A DNA stretch of 64,000 bases. Origin: Chrysoporthe austroafricana. Lineage: Eukaryota; Ascomycota; Sordariomycetes; Diaporthales; Cryphonectriaceae. Position numbers and translations under genes: made by a program. Positions 61,744 to 64,000 of the stretch are shown piece after piece. Under the pieces are notes generated by a model, which was given only the letters and a program-made list of their open reading frames with translations, was not told where the DNA came from and searched no databases. The stretch is from the NCBI GenBank assembly GCA_001051155.2, contig JYIP02000003.1:5456001-5520000 (forward strand), written 5' to 3'. Numbering within the stretch: the stretch's first letter is position 1; each line of letters starts with the position of its first letter.

Positions 61744-62169
61744 TATTATAACTTAATATAGAATAATTTATTAATGCAAGAAAAATAAATTAGCCGATTT
61801 GCTTGCATAATAACTTTATTAAAGGGTAATTATAAAGATTATATAATCTAGGGTTAGAGATTGAATTAATAAATTGCTATCGGTTTTAATAGTTTTGTAT
61901 AAATCGATAGTATCAATAGTAATTTTACCGGTTTAGTTGAAAAGCTAAATATATAAAAATGGAATATTTATTAAATAGATTGCTATAGCTTTTCAGTCGT
62001 AAATTTAAGTATTAATCGGATTTTATTATTAATAGCTGCTTAAAACTTATAAATTTTATAACGCTTTATAATTGTATTCTAAAACTCAAGGCTATATTTA
62101 ATATCGTTCTTGCTAGTATAAACTTACGGACTTTATAGCTATTCTAAAACTATTGCAGCGTTTATAATA
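61744..62169 (+). repeat. 3' LTR of element F, 426 bp
   Basis: It starts TATTATAACTTAATATAG, ends GCGTTTATAATA and is followed by TATAG. Confidence 0.9.
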
Positions 62170-62749
62170 TATAGCTATTACTGAAATATAAATAGAGTTC
62201 TAATAGTATTTAAATTTACGACTGAAAAGCTATAATAATCTATCCGGTAAATATTTTATTCTTATATATCCGGCTTTTCAGTACTGGATTTAGCAGCTTT
62301 GGAATAGATTTTTAAATTCTGGATCTGGCAGCTCTGGAATAGATTCCCAGATTCTGAATCTAGCAGCTCTAGAATAAATCCCCAAATCCTAAATTTAATA
62401 GCTTTAGAATAAATCCCTAAATCTTCCCCGCTTTATAACCCTATCCTTAAATTATATAAACGAATAACGGGAATCTTCTAAATAGGGTTATAAGTAAAAT
62501 GCTTAGCTATTCTCTATTTTTCTTTTGCATGCTTTATTTTCTTGCTAAGTTATAATATTATTCTTTTTCCAATCGGTTATTATCTTTAACAATTTCTATA
62601 AGTAATCCCGGCTCGTTTGAATAGCTTATTATGCTTTCCTAATCAGAATAAATAATAGAATTTCAAAACCCAAATCTTCCAATTTTTATTCTAATAAATG
62701 CAAATAATGTAATTCTTTAATCTTTCGGATTATTCATTACGCTATTATT

Positions 62750-62844
62750 ATGCATTCTTATTCTTATTGCAATTGCTTAAAGTTAAAGACTTATGCAATA
62801 TCCAAGCAGGATTCGTTTTATTATTTCAAGTATATTTAGCATAA
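62750..62844 (+). pseudogene. Antisense Cys-cluster gene of element H, truncated
   Basis: ATG at 62750 begins the same N-terminus as in elements C and E (SYSYCNCLKLKTYAISKQDS, then FYYFKY) and is cut at 62844 by element G, before the coiled coil. Confidence 0.65.
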
Positions 62845-63242
62845 TATTATAACCCGATAAGAAACCAAGGTTGCAATAAAGGAAAGTAGCATTTACGCGC
62901 CCGATTTTTTTCTATTTTAAAAGAACTTCGAATATTACTAACTTAAAGTTAGGGTTAAATACAATAAGGATTATTTAATAAATCGGTAATCTAAAATTAA
63001 AAAACTAAATATATAAAAACGGGATATTTACTAAATAAATTACTATAATTTTTCAATTGTAAATTTAAATATTATTAGGACTTTATTTATATCCCAATAA
63101 TAGCTATATTGGCTTATAAATATTATAAGCATTTATTTAAAATACGTTTTCCGGTATTTAAAATAATATTTAATACCGCTTTTGCTAATATAAACCCTTT
63201 AATTCTATAATTTATCCTAAGAATATTATAGCGTTTATAACA
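62845..63242 (+). repeat. 5' LTR of element G, 398 bp
   Basis: It starts TATTATAACCCGATAAGAAAC and ends GCGTTTATAACA. It is the shortest LTR here; U3 is shorter than in other subfamilies. Confidence 0.86.
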
Positions 63243-63244
63243 TT

Positions 63245-63253
63245 TTTACGACT
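63245..63253 (+). promoter_or_regulatory. Putative self-priming primer-binding site of element G
   Basis: TTTACGACT starts two bases after the 5' LTR and is the exact complement of AGTCGTAAA, the conserved LTR sequence expected near the transcript start. It is the least damaged copy; elements D, I and F show TTTACGATT at the same place. Confidence 0.5.
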
Positions 63254-64000
63254 CTTATTCAAGAACGGTTTAGTATATACTCTTTAAGCAATATTAGGAA
63301 ATACGATAGCGTTCCAGATTCCGTTTTCTTTTAATAACCAAAACTTCCAGGAAAAGGTCCCGATAATCCTTACCAATAAGCAACTCTAATAGCAGAACGT
63401 AGCTTTATATTAATAACTTGAAGAAATTAAGAACGAAATTATCCGCTTTAATACTTTCTAGCAAGCTAAAGTTTTCAAGCTTAATAAGCTTAAGCCTTAT
63501 AAAGATATTCGAAGAGACTTTTAAGCCTTTCTAATGCAATTTAAGGCTTATTTCAAATATTACGGAACCCAGTTCAGAATTATTTATAATAAGATCGACT
63601 TTGCAAGAAATCGCTTTGAAAAAATAGCCCTTTAATAATAAAAGCTAACTTTCCGCAATTACTTAAATAATAACGAAAAATTCCGTTCTGAAAATACCAA
63701 GCGTATTTTTCAATGCTATGCCAATTTCGAATTAGCTCTCGTAAAAACTTTCGGGAACCCAGATAAAAAATGCATTGCAATATAGCAATTGGAAGCATTT
63801 CGATAAACTAGCTTAACCGCAAATTATACAGCTAAATTCAAGCAAATTATAGCTTATTTGGATTATAAAAATAAGCTATTTATAAATGCTTATTATGCGG
63901 GATTTAAAGAAGAAATCAAAAACGAATTTTATAAAGAAAACCGATTTGAAAAACTTAATAAATTTATCAATAAGGCAATCCGTATCGATAACCGATTTTA

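Larger units (their letters stand above)
54899..62169 (+). mobile_element. Element F: complete but RIP-inactivated chromovirus (7271 bp), TSD TATAG
   Basis: LTRs at 54899-55325 (427 bp) and 61744-62169 (426 bp), gag, pol, antisense gene and polypurine tract (AAGAAAGGGATAA). A perfect 5-bp duplication TATAG flanks it (54894-54898, 62170-62174). It sits inside the LTR of element H, so it is younger than H. Confidence 0.92.
54760..62844 (-). mobile_element. Element H: 3' end of a minus-strand chromovirus, split by F and cut by G
   Basis: Its 3' LTR begins at 54760 (TATTATAAACGC), is interrupted at 54898/54899 by element F and resumes at 62170, ending at 62557 (GTTATAATA). Inside follow the polypurine tract region and the first part of the antisense gene (62750-62844), where element G is inserted. 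The intact LTR would be about 522 bp. Its U3 has a fourfold degenerate tandem around GATTTAGCAGCTTTGGAATA, like the tandem in element C. Confidence 0.82.
62845..64000 (+). mobile_element. Element G: 5' LTR and gag of a chromovirus running off the right edge
   Basis: LTR 62845-63242 (398 bp), then the primer-binding region TTTTTACGACTC and gag from about 63360 to the window end. The gag carries the same capsid-like frame with stops. The minus-strand frame at 63580-63798 is its shadow. Inserted in the antisense gene of H. Confidence 0.84.

Overview
The window looks like nuclear DNA of a filamentous ascomycete (Pezizomycotina). Genes have short GT-AG introns (57-157 bp), there is a fungal HET-type gene and a fungal-type antiporter relic, and the DNA is sharply split into GC-balanced gene blocks and very AT-rich blocks. 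The AT-rich blocks are full of TpA and of stop codons explained by C-to-T or G-to-A change, the pattern left by repeat-induced point mutation (RIP). No base statistics were computed; this is read by eye.

Layout. 1-3460: GC-balanced edge with the N-terminal part of a HET-type gene (minus strand, running off the left edge) and a non-coding stretch with a 13-bp minisatellite. 3500-7121: one large relic of an SF1 (UPF1/NAM7-like) helicase gene on the minus strand, with both ends RIP-damaged and the middle 1.4 kb almost undamaged. 7122-28763: nested Ty3/gypsy chromovirus elements. These are a left fragment X (minus), complete element A (plus, 9619-16936), element B (minus, 16937-28763) and complete element C (minus, 20772-28174, 5-bp target duplication AAGCT) inserted in B. 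28764-30051: RIP-damaged and then normal DNA with no recognised gene.

30052-44124 is the gene island: a secreted protein of unknown function (minus), a broken CPA2-type antiporter (minus), nicotinamide riboside kinase (minus), peptidyl-tRNA hydrolase 2 (plus), UTP7 (minus), TSR1 (plus) and the urease accessory GTPase UreG (minus). UTP7 and TSR1, both 40S ribosome-biogenesis factors, are divergent across a 391-bp spacer. The kinase and PTH2 genes are also divergent. 44793-45030 is the 5' end of a pogo/Fot1-like DNA transposon.

45031-64000 is a second nest of chromoviruses: I inserted in the pogo element, D in I, complete element E in D (GCGGT duplication), H (minus) in D, complete element F in an LTR of H (TATAG duplication), and G (plus) in H. 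All pol genes read have lost the catalytic Asp pair of reverse transcriptase, so no element looks autonomous.

The most interesting signal is a small gene encoded antisense to the retrotransposon, between the chromodomain and the 3' LTR of every element that retains this region. It has a six-cysteine cluster with Zn2Cys6-like spacing followed by a coiled coil, and its length is conserved between copies. A second is a 9-base complementarity between the conserved LTR sequence and the site just downstream of the 5' LTR, as expected of self-priming Tf1/sushi-type elements.
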